The notes beneath the pieces are model-generated. The model ran no database searches, had not been told where the DNA came from, and saw only the letters and a program-made list of their open reading frames with translations. A stretch of 28,388 bases of DNA, from positions 1-28,388 of the forward strand of contig DAOTVW010000037.1 of the NCBI GenBank assembly GCA_034436035.1. The letters run 5' to 3'. Positions within the stretch are counted from its first letter, which is position 1. The number at the start of each line of letters is the position of its first letter. This DNA comes from UBA4823 sp034436035. GTDB taxonomy: Bacteria; Chloroflexota; Anaerolineae; Anaerolineales; UBA4823. The position numbers and the translations under genes were made by a program. This document shows positions 21,253 through 28,388 of the stretch, piece by piece.

Positions 21253-24063
21253 CTATTCAACGTTTCGGAAGTTCCTCCACCACCTAACGAATTGCTTACG
21301 GAAGCGGTCTAACCCGTATAAGATCGGTGCATATAAAAACAACAATGGCCAATACCACAGTGGCAAGGGAAGATGCTCAAAGATACTGGCTAAAAATGGG
21401 ATATAAATCAAACTTAATATTATCGCTATTTCCGCAAAGATACCAATCCAAATTAAGGGATTGCTGAATAACCCCACCTGGCGAAGGCGTAATCTTTCGG
21501 AACGGCAGGCGAAAAGGTTGCCAATTTGCGCCATCACTACCCCGGCATGAAAAGCGGTCACAGCCAGCAAATAGACTTCTTTTGGCGCGCTATGAAGAAG
21601 ACGGGGTAATTCATCGAAATGTTTGAGAGAAATTTTCCAGATAGCGATATTCCCTACACCGCCATAGACCATGAAAAATCCGACGTAACATAATAAGGCT
21701 TCAATCGCGCCCAACCAGAAAATGGCACGCAAAATCAAATTCCGGTCAATGATGGGTTGCCCACGTGGACGAGGCGGGCGTTGCATCACATTAGGTTCTG
21801 GTTTTTCTGAACCTAAAGCCAGCGCTGGCAGTAAATCCGTGCCCATATCAATTGCCAATATTTGCCGGACGGTAAGCGCCAACGGAATGCGCGTCATGGC
21901 CGACATGAGAAATGGGATTAATTCCGGGACGTTACTGGAAAAAATATAGGTGATGAATTTACGAATATTATCATAAACCGCGCGGCCCTCTTCAATGGCA
22001 TTGATGATGGTGCTGAAATTGTCATTTGTCAGAATGATGTCAGCCGCTTCTCGAGCGACATCCGTCCCGACAATCCCCATCACTACTCCAACATCGGCTT
22101 TGCGTAAAGCGGGTGCGTCATTTACCCCATCACCAGTTACCGCGACCACATGACCAAGTGATTGAAAAGCAGAAACCAAGCGTAATTTATGCTCCGGCGC
22201 CATACGGGCAAAGATAATTTCTTGCTGTAAGAGTTGATTTAGTTGGATATCATCGAGCTGTTCCATTTCAGCACCGGTGATGATACGCGGCTGAGCAGAG
22301 CGCAGCATACCAATGCGGCGGGCGAGTGTCTCGGCCGTTAAACCATAGTCCCCTGTCACCATCACCCAACGGATGCCCGCCTGATGGCATGTTTCAACGG
22401 CCTGGGCGACTTCTGGGCGGGGTGGGTCCATCATGGCTGTTAACCCCAAAAAGATCAGTTCGCGCTCGACGGTGTCTTCACTAAAGGAGCGTGAGCGGGG
22501 AGGCAAATTACGGTATGCGAGTGCCAACACCCGTAAAGCATTGCGAGCGTAATCATCATTGGCTTTGAGGATATCCGAACGCGTTTTTTCGTCTAGTGGA
22601 AGGACCGTGCTGCCATTCTGCCAATGGGTGCAAATCTGTAAGATTTCGCGCGGCGCACCTTTGACAAAAGCGGTTTCTCCGTGATGGCTATGGTGAATCG
22701 TGGTCATCCGCTTTCGCCGGGCATCGAATGGGAGTTCATGAATGCGCGGGTAGCGACGCTGAACATGTTCTTCCATGACACCCCCTTTACGGGCAATAAC
22801 CCGCAAGGCAGCTTCGGTTTGATCACCGAGCGCTGTCCAGAGCGGATGTTCTTCGGAGGGCGGGTTTAAACGGGAATTATTACACGCTTGAGCTGCTTCT
22901 AATAATAAACGGAAAGCATAACGGAAATCTTCGGAATCTGGTTCTGGCGAGAAACTCCCTTGCGGGTCATATCCCACACCACTCACTTTCAAGCGCCTGC
23001 CACTCACCCAAATCTCACGTACTGTCATTTGGTTTTGGGTTAACGTCCCGCTCTTATCGGTACAAATTACCGAAATATTGCCCAACGTCTCTACCATTGC
23101 CAATTTTTTGACCAAGACTCCCCGTTGCGCCAGACGTTGCACTGCCATTGCCAATGAGAGGGTCAAGGTAGCTGGCAGACCTTCTGGAATTGTTGCCACC
23201 AATACCCCTAAGGCGAAGATAAAAGATTTGACCAACCTCTTTTCCTCTCCAAAAACCATCGTTTGGGTATCAAAGGCGCCAACAACGAAGATAATCAATG
23301 CAATTCCCAAACCAATAAACGACAAGCGGCGGGTCAATCGGCGAATTTCGACTTGCAATGGGGATGGACTTTCTGGCACAGCCTGAGTGAGATTGGCAAT
23401 CCGGCCAAATTGAGTGAGCATCCCCGTGGCATAGACAACCGCCTTGGCTGTGCCTGAAACCACAGAAGTCCCAGCAAAAACCAGGTTGGGTCGCTCTAAA
23501 TCGCTGATCCCCTCTCGGATGGATGGATCAGCGGTCCTGCGGGCTGGAATTGCTTCGCCTGTCAGGGTGGTATTATTGGTTCGCAGACCATATTCTTCCA
23601 CCACACGCGCATCCGCAGAGATATTATCGCCTTCGGCTAAGATGAGGATATCGCCCGGTACAATTTCACTGGCTGGAATTTGAACTTCAACCCCGTCTCT
23701 TAATACTCTTGCATAAGCGGGGAGAAGGCTTTTGAGCGCCTGCACGGCCTGGCTGGCGCGATGTTCCCGCCAAAATGAAAAAATGGCATTCACGATCACC
23801 ACCACCCAGATGACAAACCCTAGCACAATTTCATTAATGAGGATGGCGATTAAACCCGAAGTCCATAGTAAAACCGCCATCGGATGAATAAATTGCATAA
23901 TCACTTTACGCCACCAGGGTGGTGCCGGCGGTTCACTGAGCACGTTAGGCCCATATAGCGATAAGCGCTCCGCAACCTCCTCCGCGGTTAAACCCTTGGG
24001 GGAGGTTTCCAGAGCGCGGTAAACCTCCGAAACGCGTAAACTATAGATCGGGGTGGAAATCAT
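21253..24063 (-). CDS. P2-type cation-transporting ATPase with Na,K-ATPase-like membrane motifs
   Basis: A 936-aa P-type ATPase. Domains run N-terminal cation ATPase domain, M1-M2, actuator (TLTGE 166-170), M3-M4 (PEGLP 293-297), phosphorylation site Asp336, nucleotide domain (VKGAPREI), hinge TGDGVNDAPAL (643-653) and M5-M10. The phosphorylation loop reads D-K-S-G-T instead of D-K-T-G-T, and the actuator has T-G-E-A instead of T-G-E-S. M5 shows S-N-V-P-E (710-714) and M6 D-M-G-T-D (739-743); these resemble Na,K/H,K-ATPases (S-N-I-P-E, D-L-G-T-D) rather than SERCA (S-N-V-G-E, N-L-V-T-D). Na+ or K+ transport is therefore plausible, with Ca2+ as the alternative. Its ATG overlaps the KimA-like stop by four bases, indicating coupling. 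Confidence 0.92.
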   Translation of the reverse strand: MISTPIYSLRVSEVYRALETSPKGLTAEEVAERLSLYGPNVLSEPPAPPWWRKVIMQFIHPMAVLLWTSGLIAILINEIVLGFVIWVVVIVNAIFSFWREHRASQAVQALKSLLPAYARVLRDGVEVQIPASEIVPGDILILAEGDNISADARVVEEYGLRTNNTTLTGEAIPARRTADPSIREGISDLERPNLVFAGTSVVSGTAKAVVYATGMLTQFGRIANLTQAVPESPSPLQVEIRRLTRRLSFIGLGIALIIFVVGAFDTQTMVFGEEKRLVKSFIFALGVLVATIPEGLPATLTLSLAMAVQRLAQRGVLVKKLAMVETLGNISVICTDKSGTLTQNQMTVREIWVSGRRLKVSGVGYDPQGSFSPEPDSEDFRYAFRLLLEAAQACNNSRLNPPSEEHPLWTALGDQTEAALRVIARKGGVMEEHVQRRYPRIHELPFDARRKRMTTIHHSHHGETAFVKGAPREILQICTHWQNGSTVLPLDEKTRSDILKANDDYARNALRVLALAYRNLPPRSRSFSEDTVERELIFLGLTAMMDPPRPEVAQAVETCHQAGIRWVMVTGDYGLTAETLARRIGMLRSAQPRIITGAEMEQLDDIQLNQLLQQEIIFARMAPEHKLRLVSAFQSLGHVVAVTGDGVNDAPALRKADVGVVMGIVGTDVAREAADIILTNDNFSTIINAIEEGRAVYDNIRKFITYIFSSNVPELIPFLMSAMTRIPLALTVRQILAIDMGTDLLPALALGSEKPEPNVMQRPPRPRGQPIIDRNLILRAIFWLGAIEALLCYVGFFMVYGGVGNIAIWKISLKHFDELPRLLHSAPKEVYLLAVTAFHAGVVMAQIGNLFACRSERLRLRQVGLFSNPLIWIGIFAEIAIILSLIYIPFLASIFEHLPLPLWYWPLLFLYAPILYGLDRFRKQFVRWWRNFRNVE

Positions 24064-25877
24064 TTGTTATTTGCAGCCGGTTTCTCCACAGGGGTCGTTG
24101 GCTTGGTGTTTTTGGGTGTCTGCTCGGAATTGAGATAGGGAGTCAAATAGGTTTCCGAAGCATGACCGGCGTTAACCGCTTCTTCATAATCACCAGCCGG
24201 AGGTGGCGGTTCGAAACGTATCGGACGGCGAACACCGAATAATTCCCAAAAACGGGCGATTGCCACTAATATTTGATAGCGATATTCCTGAACTTTCAGG
24301 GATTGCCATTCCACGATTGCGCCCATCGGCCCTTGGATGCGCGATTTCACCCTGACAATCCGGTACACTTGATCGGGATTGCGATAACCAATTGGAGAAA
24401 TGAGGATTGCATGCGCCATAAGGATTAAGACGCTCAAGGAAATTAATACAACCCAGCCACCCTCTTCCCATTTCCCAATGATTTGCCCGGCGAAGACAGT
24501 GGTAGAGAGGGCAATGGAAATATTGGTTCCCAGGACACCCAAGCGCCGTGCCCGACCGCTGAAGTTGAGCAAAATATGCTTACGCATTGCTAATCCCATA
24601 GCCGTGATCGGCAGGAATACGCCCACTCCATAATACGGTACCGCTAAACCAGTATTCCCGCGCACGAGAAGTTGAATGATGATTGCTGCAATCACTGCCG
24701 CCGTTACCGGGCGGGTGAATGTGCCTTTCGGATTGCGGTAGACAACGATCTCCGGTATTTCCCCAATGGCAACGTTACGCCAGGTCATCGACTGCAAATC
24801 CTGATAGGCGGTCATAGAGGCTGCCGAAAGCAAAGCAACTGCCAGGAATTGATAAAACCAGTAGAGAATAGTGCCACCGGGCAATTGCGTAAAACCAATA
24901 TACGCCAAATTGCCAACTAATGTTCTTCCCAATGTGCCATCAAAAACATTGAAGCGCAAGGAGAAAAAGGTCAAGAAGAAAGTGGTTAAACCACCATAGA
25001 AAAGGAATGCGGTTTGCACGGTTCGGCCGATGCCGGCTTTTCCGCTATAGAAATTCCACAACCAGTTCAAGCGCGGCAGATTCTTTTTTCCCCATTTAAT
25101 CAACGCGTAATCCTCGTCAATCACAAATTGAATACCATTAGACATCGCTTCCAAACCACTCAAAGCAACCATTCCTTTCATGGATGCCGTTAGTAAATGG
25201 TAAAGCGCCTGGGTTACCGTGACAGGGATGGCGGGCTGGCTCGGAACCGGTGGAACGCCATGCGTTGAAGCAAAAATCAACCCAATTAGCATCGTGACCG
25301 TCAACCCGCCAAAAATACCTAACAGGGTAAAGACTACCTGGGCAGATTCGCCACGTCCACGGATGGTCAAATACCAGGTAACCATTGCCAAGCTGGCGCC
25401 AATCATAAAGTGCCAAAACCAATGCACACTGTAACCACCGATGATGGATAGCAACTGGTCGCTGCCAGATAAAGTTGAGACGACAATGGTCAACACATAG
25501 TCTTGGATAAGCACAACGGCGACAATCAAGCTGAGCGAAGGTCCTAAATAACGCATGGCTGCTGTGAACGATCCTCCCCCTTCATTGAAAACCCCTAATG
25601 AGAACATATATAACGCACCGAAGACAAAATTTGCCAGGGCGATCACAGCTACGGCAACATAGGCGTAGCGCTGCAAACCATAAGGGTGCAATGCGCTCAT
25701 CAACTCACCGGTGGCATAGTAATAAGAAGTGAAATAATCCACTCCAAAAAGGGCGAGTGCTGCCAGCATCCCAACCTGGCCAGCGCCATGGACATGCACA
25801 TCTTCCTGTTTCTCGCGCGGCGCGAATTTAAACGAAATGGAGAAAATGACGATAAGAAGGGCAATGGAGAATAACAT
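24060..25877 (-). CDS. KimA/KUP-like APC-superfamily transporter (probable K+ importer)
   Basis: A 605-aa polytopic protein that would usually be annotated as an amino acid permease but aligns better with the K+/H+ symporter KimA. Matches to Bacillus KimA include NEGGGSF (PQGGGAY), IQDYVLTIVVSTLSGSD (VDYILTVAVSISAGTD), SGLEAMSNGI (TGVEAISNAI) and VPYYGVGVFLPIT (IPLYAVGVFIPFT). Asp47, Tyr54, Asp126, Thr130, Ser134 and Glu243 line up with KimA residues implicated in K+/H+ binding. The USP-like C-terminal domain of KimA is missing; a shorter tail carries RFEPPPPAGDYEE. An extra hydrophobic segment starts the protein. GAAAGG precedes the ATG. It is the second gene of the cation operon. K+ transport is inferred. 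Confidence 0.82.
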   Translation of the reverse strand: MLFSIALLIVIFSISFKFAPREKQEDVHVHGAGQVGMLAALALFGVDYFTSYYYATGELMSALHPYGLQRYAYVAVAVIALANFVFGALYMFSLGVFNEGGGSFTAAMRYLGPSLSLIVAVVLIQDYVLTIVVSTLSGSDQLLSIIGGYSVHWFWHFMIGASLAMVTWYLTIRGRGESAQVVFTLLGIFGGLTVTMLIGLIFASTHGVPPVPSQPAIPVTVTQALYHLLTASMKGMVALSGLEAMSNGIQFVIDEDYALIKWGKKNLPRLNWLWNFYSGKAGIGRTVQTAFLFYGGLTTFFLTFFSLRFNVFDGTLGRTLVGNLAYIGFTQLPGGTILYWFYQFLAVALLSAASMTAYQDLQSMTWRNVAIGEIPEIVVYRNPKGTFTRPVTAAVIAAIIIQLLVRGNTGLAVPYYGVGVFLPITAMGLAMRKHILLNFSGRARRLGVLGTNISIALSTTVFAGQIIGKWEEGGWVVLISLSVLILMAHAILISPIGYRNPDQVYRIVRVKSRIQGPMGAIVEWQSLKVQEYRYQILVAIARFWELFGVRRPIRFEPPPPAGDYEEAVNAGHASETYLTPYLNSEQTPKNTKPTTPVEKPAANNK

Positions 25878-25920
25878 ATTGGCTACCTTTCAATTGCAAG
25901 AGGTTTAAGATAAAATCCGC

Positions 25921-27063
25921 TCAATCATCCGGCGACTCAAATGCTTTTTCCAGCATACGCAATTGAATTAATAAATGCTTGCGGGTTGAATGACTCAGAC
26001 GAGTGTCTTGAGCAATTTTCACTGCTTCTTCCCGGGCAGCCCGTACCACAAATGCGGGTACAAACATAATCCGCCCGGCTGGAATCACGACGAAATCGCG
26101 TGTCCTCATCACCAAATCTTGGTCATCAAAATAGGGCAGGCTAATGCTCAGGCCCCGGTTAAGGTCTTGTGAGGCTGCCCGGCGTTTGATGGTTTGAATA
26201 ATTTCTTTGGTATGGTAAAGCGCTAACGCCCGCCCTTGATTTACCAATTGGCCCAACATTCCATAACGTTTTTGTTGATACACTTTATCGACAACGATAC
26301 AGGGGGATAACGACACAGCATAATGGAGAACGCTCAAATAACGCTGCATAGAGGCGATACTTGCTTCTGCTTCATTGACGCTGGACAACAACAAATTGCC
26401 TTTGTCGTCGAACGCTACCCATTGCGGCAGAAAGAAACGCCGTGCATAAGGCACATAGGGCACGAGCAGTTCACCCCGCCGGGTTTCTTTTTCGCTTTCT
26501 TCAACAATTGCATCCGTTGTAGCCGTAATCGCCGACTCCGCTTCGCTTTCTTCTACAACGGGAATAGTCGGGATTTCCTCTCCCTCGGCGGGACGATAGT
26601 TTACTGTTCGACCAGCTGGGAGCATATTGTGCACCATGTAGTAAGCGGTTGTATGACGAAGCAAACGTGCAGCAACAGCCACGGAGACAAATTCGGATTG
26701 TTCCAATTCCGCTAATCTTTGTCGTAAAGCTGTGCGCAAATCCACCCGCATCAGCCGATCCATCAATCCGCCCGCCATTTGCTCACGCATGTTCGCTGGG
26801 ATTGGCGTTGCCCGTCCGTGATGACCAGGAGATGCATCGCAAATGACTCGATCCGGTAAATTAAAACGCACTTGCGAAGCATTTTGAACAACAGCGTCGG
26901 CAAGCGATGCAGCTTGATTTTCTAAAAATCGTTGGATAATAACTGGTTGAATGGCAAATAAATCTTGTAATTGCTCATAATCCTGGCGCAGCTGGCTGGT
27001 CAGATCATCAGCGGAGGTCGTCCCAATTGGTGCAGGGGATGGCGATGATGTGGTTTCATTCAT
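25921..27063 (-). CDS. Unrecognised soluble protein, first gene of the cation operon
   Basis: A 380-aa protein that I do not recognise. It has no signal peptide or membrane segment. The N-terminus is Ser/Thr/Pro-rich and likely disordered; two ordered-looking halves (about 30-165 and 205-375) are separated by a very acidic, low-complexity stretch (about 165-200, rich in Glu, Ala and Thr). The first half is helical with basic patches (RLLRHTTAYYMVHN); the second has PYVPYARRFFLPQWVAF, a helical region around 235-300 and a basic C-terminal helix. AAGGAT precedes the ATG. It lies 43 bases upstream of the KimA-like gene, same strand, so a cytoplasmic role in controlling or assembling the transport system is possible. 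That is inference from position only. Confidence 0.7.
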   Translation of the reverse strand: MNETTSSPSPAPIGTTSADDLTSQLRQDYEQLQDLFAIQPVIIQRFLENQAASLADAVVQNASQVRFNLPDRVICDASPGHHGRATPIPANMREQMAGGLMDRLMRVDLRTALRQRLAELEQSEFVSVAVAARLLRHTTAYYMVHNMLPAGRTVNYRPAEGEEIPTIPVVEESEAESAITATTDAIVEESEKETRRGELLVPYVPYARRFFLPQWVAFDDKGNLLLSSVNEAEASIASMQRYLSVLHYAVSLSPCIVVDKVYQQKRYGMLGQLVNQGRALALYHTKEIIQTIKRRAASQDLNRGLSISLPYFDDQDLVMRTRDFVVIPAGRIMFVPAFVVRAAREEAVKIAQDTRLSHSTRKHLLIQLRMLEKAFESPDD

Positions 27064-27179
27064 GGTGTTATCCTTTTTAAGGAATAATTGAAATTAATTG
27101 TATATTACCATAAATTATGAGGAACGAAAATAAAATTAATCCTCACGCTGGCTTCGTTCACAACAAGCGCTGCTTGCTA

Positions 27180-27207
27180 ATCTTATAAATATAGATAGGT
27201 TTTACAA
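27180..27207 (-). promoter_or_regulatory. Candidate promoter of the cation operon
   Basis: On the minus strand TTGTAA (27202-27207), a 16-base spacer and TAAGAT (27180-27185) form a weak sigma70-like promoter in AT-rich DNA. It would give a leader of about 110 bases before the ATG at 27063. No c-di-AMP (ydaO-type) riboswitch motif was recognised in that leader. Confidence 0.35.
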
Positions 27208-27311
27208 GATAACCAAGATTTTTTATAGAGTTTTGGTTTCGATGCGCGGTGAACGCTATCTAACTCGCCGCAATCTGCTGGTTGAGCGGTGCAGTGAGCA
27301 AGTCATCTTAT

Positions 27312-27391
27312 TCTGGTGGTGGTCATGGTGAGCAAAGCGAAGCTATCTCCTTCTGGTTGCGGTCATGGCGAGCAAAGCGAAGCCATCTCCT
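27312..27391. repeat. Two tandem copies of a 40-base repeat
   Basis: Units at 27312-27351 and 27352-27391 share the core GAGCAAAGCGAAG and differ at a handful of positions (for example GGTGAG/GGCGAG and GCTATC/GCCATC). The core resembles the dispersed GTCATTGCGAG...GCAATCTC repeats found in many bacterial genomes. A more degenerate third copy may lie at about 27290-27311. Confidence 0.75.
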
Positions 27392-27441
27392 GGCCGGGGC
27401 GGAGATTACTTCTGTCGCAACGAACGCTCCATCGCAATGAC
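27364..27441. repeat. Imperfect inverted-repeat (MITE-like) element
   Basis: GTCATGGCGA at 27364-27373 is complementary at 9 of 10 positions to TCGCAATGAC at 27432-27441, and inner ATCTCC/GGAGAT arms also pair. The 78-base unit includes the second 40-base repeat and could fold into a hairpin. It has no coding capacity or clear target-site duplication. Confidence 0.5.
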
Positions 27442-27517
27442 AGCCGGCTAACGTGGTGATTACTACCGTCGCGACAAGCGATCCTTACCAAAAGGCAGAA
27501 AAGGTATCAAATAAAGC

Positions 27518-27545
27518 AAAAGCTGGCTATAATAAGCCAGCTTTT
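27518..27545 (-). terminator. Intrinsic terminator of the second KimA-like gene
   Basis: AAAAGCTGGCT at 27518-27528 and its exact complement at 27535-27545 form an 11-bp stem with a six-base loop, starting six bases after the stop codon. On the minus strand the stem ends in TTTT and continues GCTTTATTTG. The A/T flanks make it potentially bidirectional. Confidence 0.8.
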
Positions 27546-27551
27546 GTACTT

Positions 27552-28388
27552 TTACGGATGTGCTGCGCCCCCAATTTGTTTTTCACCAGGGTTTGGAAAA
27601 TCCTCCAAATACTTGCGCAGGATCGTATCCACATTCGCCTCAGCAGAATGCACGACTTCTACATAATCCCCAGCGGGAGGTGGTGGCTCAAAGCGCATTG
27701 GACGGCGGATACCCAACATTGCAAATAAACGAGTAATCAAAACCAAAATCTCATAACGATATTCTTGCATTTTCAGGGACTGCCATTCAACAATGGATGC
27801 CATTTGGCCATGCACACGTGCTTTTTGTCTAACAATTCGATAAATTTGTTGAGGTGATCGGTAACCAATTGGAGAAATCAATAATGCGTGAGCCATAAGG
27901 ATTAGGACGCTGAATGAAATCAGCACAACCCAACCACCTTCTTCCCACTTGCCTACGATTTGACCAACAAATACCAGCCCAGCCAAAATCGCCGCAAAGG
28001 TGGCTCCAAAACTACCCCAAACCCGGGTCTTGCCAGTGTAATGCAAGAGGATGTGTCGGCGAATCGCGAAGCCCATCGCCATAATCGGCATGAATACACC
28101 AATGCCATAGTAGGGTATCCCTGCGGCAGTGCGACCATGAATTAATAACTGGATAGTGACGGCAATAATAAAACCAATTGTTACGGACCGAGTAAAAGTA
28201 CCAGCGGCGTTTCGATAAACAATGATTTCTGGAATTTCACCGATGGCAACATCGCGCCATTCGGTAGCCTGTAAATCTTGAAAGGCAGTCATCGAGGCAG
28301 CCGCTAGTAACGCAACAGCCAATATTTGATAGAACCAGAACAGGATTACCCCACCCGGCAATTGCCCAAAACCAATATAGGCTAAGTT
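27552..28388 (-). CDS. KimA/KUP-like transporter, second copy (5' part outside the window)
   Basis: The C-terminal 278 residues of a close paralogue of the KimA-like transporter at 24060-25877; the reading frame is open to the window edge, so the N-terminal half lies beyond it. The shared blocks include AASMTAFQDLQ, VAIGEIPEI, IPYYGIGVFMPI, IGKWEEGGWVVLIS, HALLISPIGYR and the tail RFEPPPPAGDY. Like its paralogue, it lacks a USP-like domain and ends in a short polar tail. It has its own terminator, so it is a separate transcription unit from the cation operon. Two copies may differ in affinity or regulation, as K+ importers often do; this is an inference. Confidence 0.85.
   Translation of the reverse strand, partial: NLAYIGFGQLPGGVILFWFYQILAVALLAAASMTAFQDLQATEWRDVAIGEIPEIIVYRNAAGTFTRSVTIGFIIAVTIQLLIHGRTAAGIPYYGIGVFMPIMAMGFAIRRHILLHYTGKTRVWGSFGATFAAILAGLVFVGQIVGKWEEGGWVVLISFSVLILMAHALLISPIGYRSPQQIYRIVRQKARVHGQMASIVEWQSLKMQEYRYEILVLITRLFAMLGIRRPMRFEPPPPAGDYVEVVHSAEANVDTILRKYLEDFPNPGEKQIGGAAHP

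Larger units (their letters stand above)
27064..27551. other. 488-base gene-free gap with repeats and a terminator
   Basis: No convincing coding sequence is found here. The gap holds the probable promoter of the cation operon near 27180-27207, a 40-base tandem repeat and an inverted-repeat element at 27312-27441, and the terminator of the second KimA-like gene at 27518-27545. The block from 27240 to 27480 is richer in G+C than the AT-rich promoter side. Confidence 0.7.

Noticed and set aside
24060..25877. Simple amino acid permease
   Set aside because: The conserved blocks and charged residues match KimA, and the neighbours are K+/Na+ proteins. An amino acid role cannot be excluded, but it explains the context less well.
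27064..27200. c-di-AMP (ydaO-type) riboswitch before the cation operon
   Set aside because: I looked for its conserved blocks on the minus strand and saw none; only a weak promoter is supported.
27312..27391. CRISPR-like tandem repeat
   Set aside because: There are only two clear units with no spacers between them and no cas genes; it fits a dispersed repeat instead.

Overview
The window looks like a chromosomal segment of an anaerobic Chloroflexota bacterium, most likely class Anaerolineae. This rests on three Thr/Pro-linker lipoproteins (two with NBR1-type Ig domains), a tungsten-type aldehyde ferredoxin oxidoreductase operon, and the moderate base composition. No 16S gene or phylogenetic marker was compared, so the assignment is an inference. 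No phage, insertion sequence or CRISPR array is visible; the only mobile-like DNA is a small repeat near 27.3-27.4 kb.

Layout. (1) 19-3185, plus strand: a zinc/manganese-type ABC importer (binding lipoprotein, ATPase, permease) followed by a Fur-family regulator. (2) 3177-10643, minus strand: miaB, three lipoproteins, queG and a CapA-like lipoprotein. (3) 10682-11923, plus: a membrane-anchored C39-like peptidase with TPRs. (4) 11940-13843, minus: a PadR-type regulator and an MFS exporter. (5) 14050-16540, plus: the RNase P RNA gene (rnpB) with a consensus promoter, then a CPA1 cation/proton antiporter whose last 109 residues are a DarA/PstA-type cyclic-di-AMP receptor domain. (6) 16537-19542, minus: a four-cluster ferredoxin, aldehyde ferredoxin oxidoreductase, a MoaD/ThiS-like protein and a small alpha/beta hydrolase, behind a 341-base leader that can fold. 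(7) 19884-27063, minus: a compact operon of an unrecognised 380-aa protein, a KimA/KUP-like transporter, a P-type ATPase with Na,K-ATPase-like membrane motifs, and two TrkA/RCK proteins. (8) 27552 to the end, minus: the C-terminal part of a second KimA-like transporter, ending at a clear terminator.

The most interesting signal is monovalent-cation homeostasis. Five kinds of protein linked to K+/Na+/H+ balance lie within 14 kb: an antiporter fused to a c-di-AMP sensor, two KimA-like transporters, a P2-type ATPase whose M5/M6 motifs resemble Na,K-ATPase, and two RCK regulators with no TrkH/KtrB channel in view. In other bacteria c-di-AMP controls KimA, KtrA/C and CpaA. The combined architecture here, with an unknown soluble protein first in the operon, looks like a candidate undescribed cation-control module. 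Other points of interest are back-to-back promoters that predict leaderless mRNAs for miaB and the C39-like protein, an SPII-type lipobox on the antiporter, a MoaD homologue ending Gly-Gly-Gly-Ala, and several perfect intergenic hairpins.
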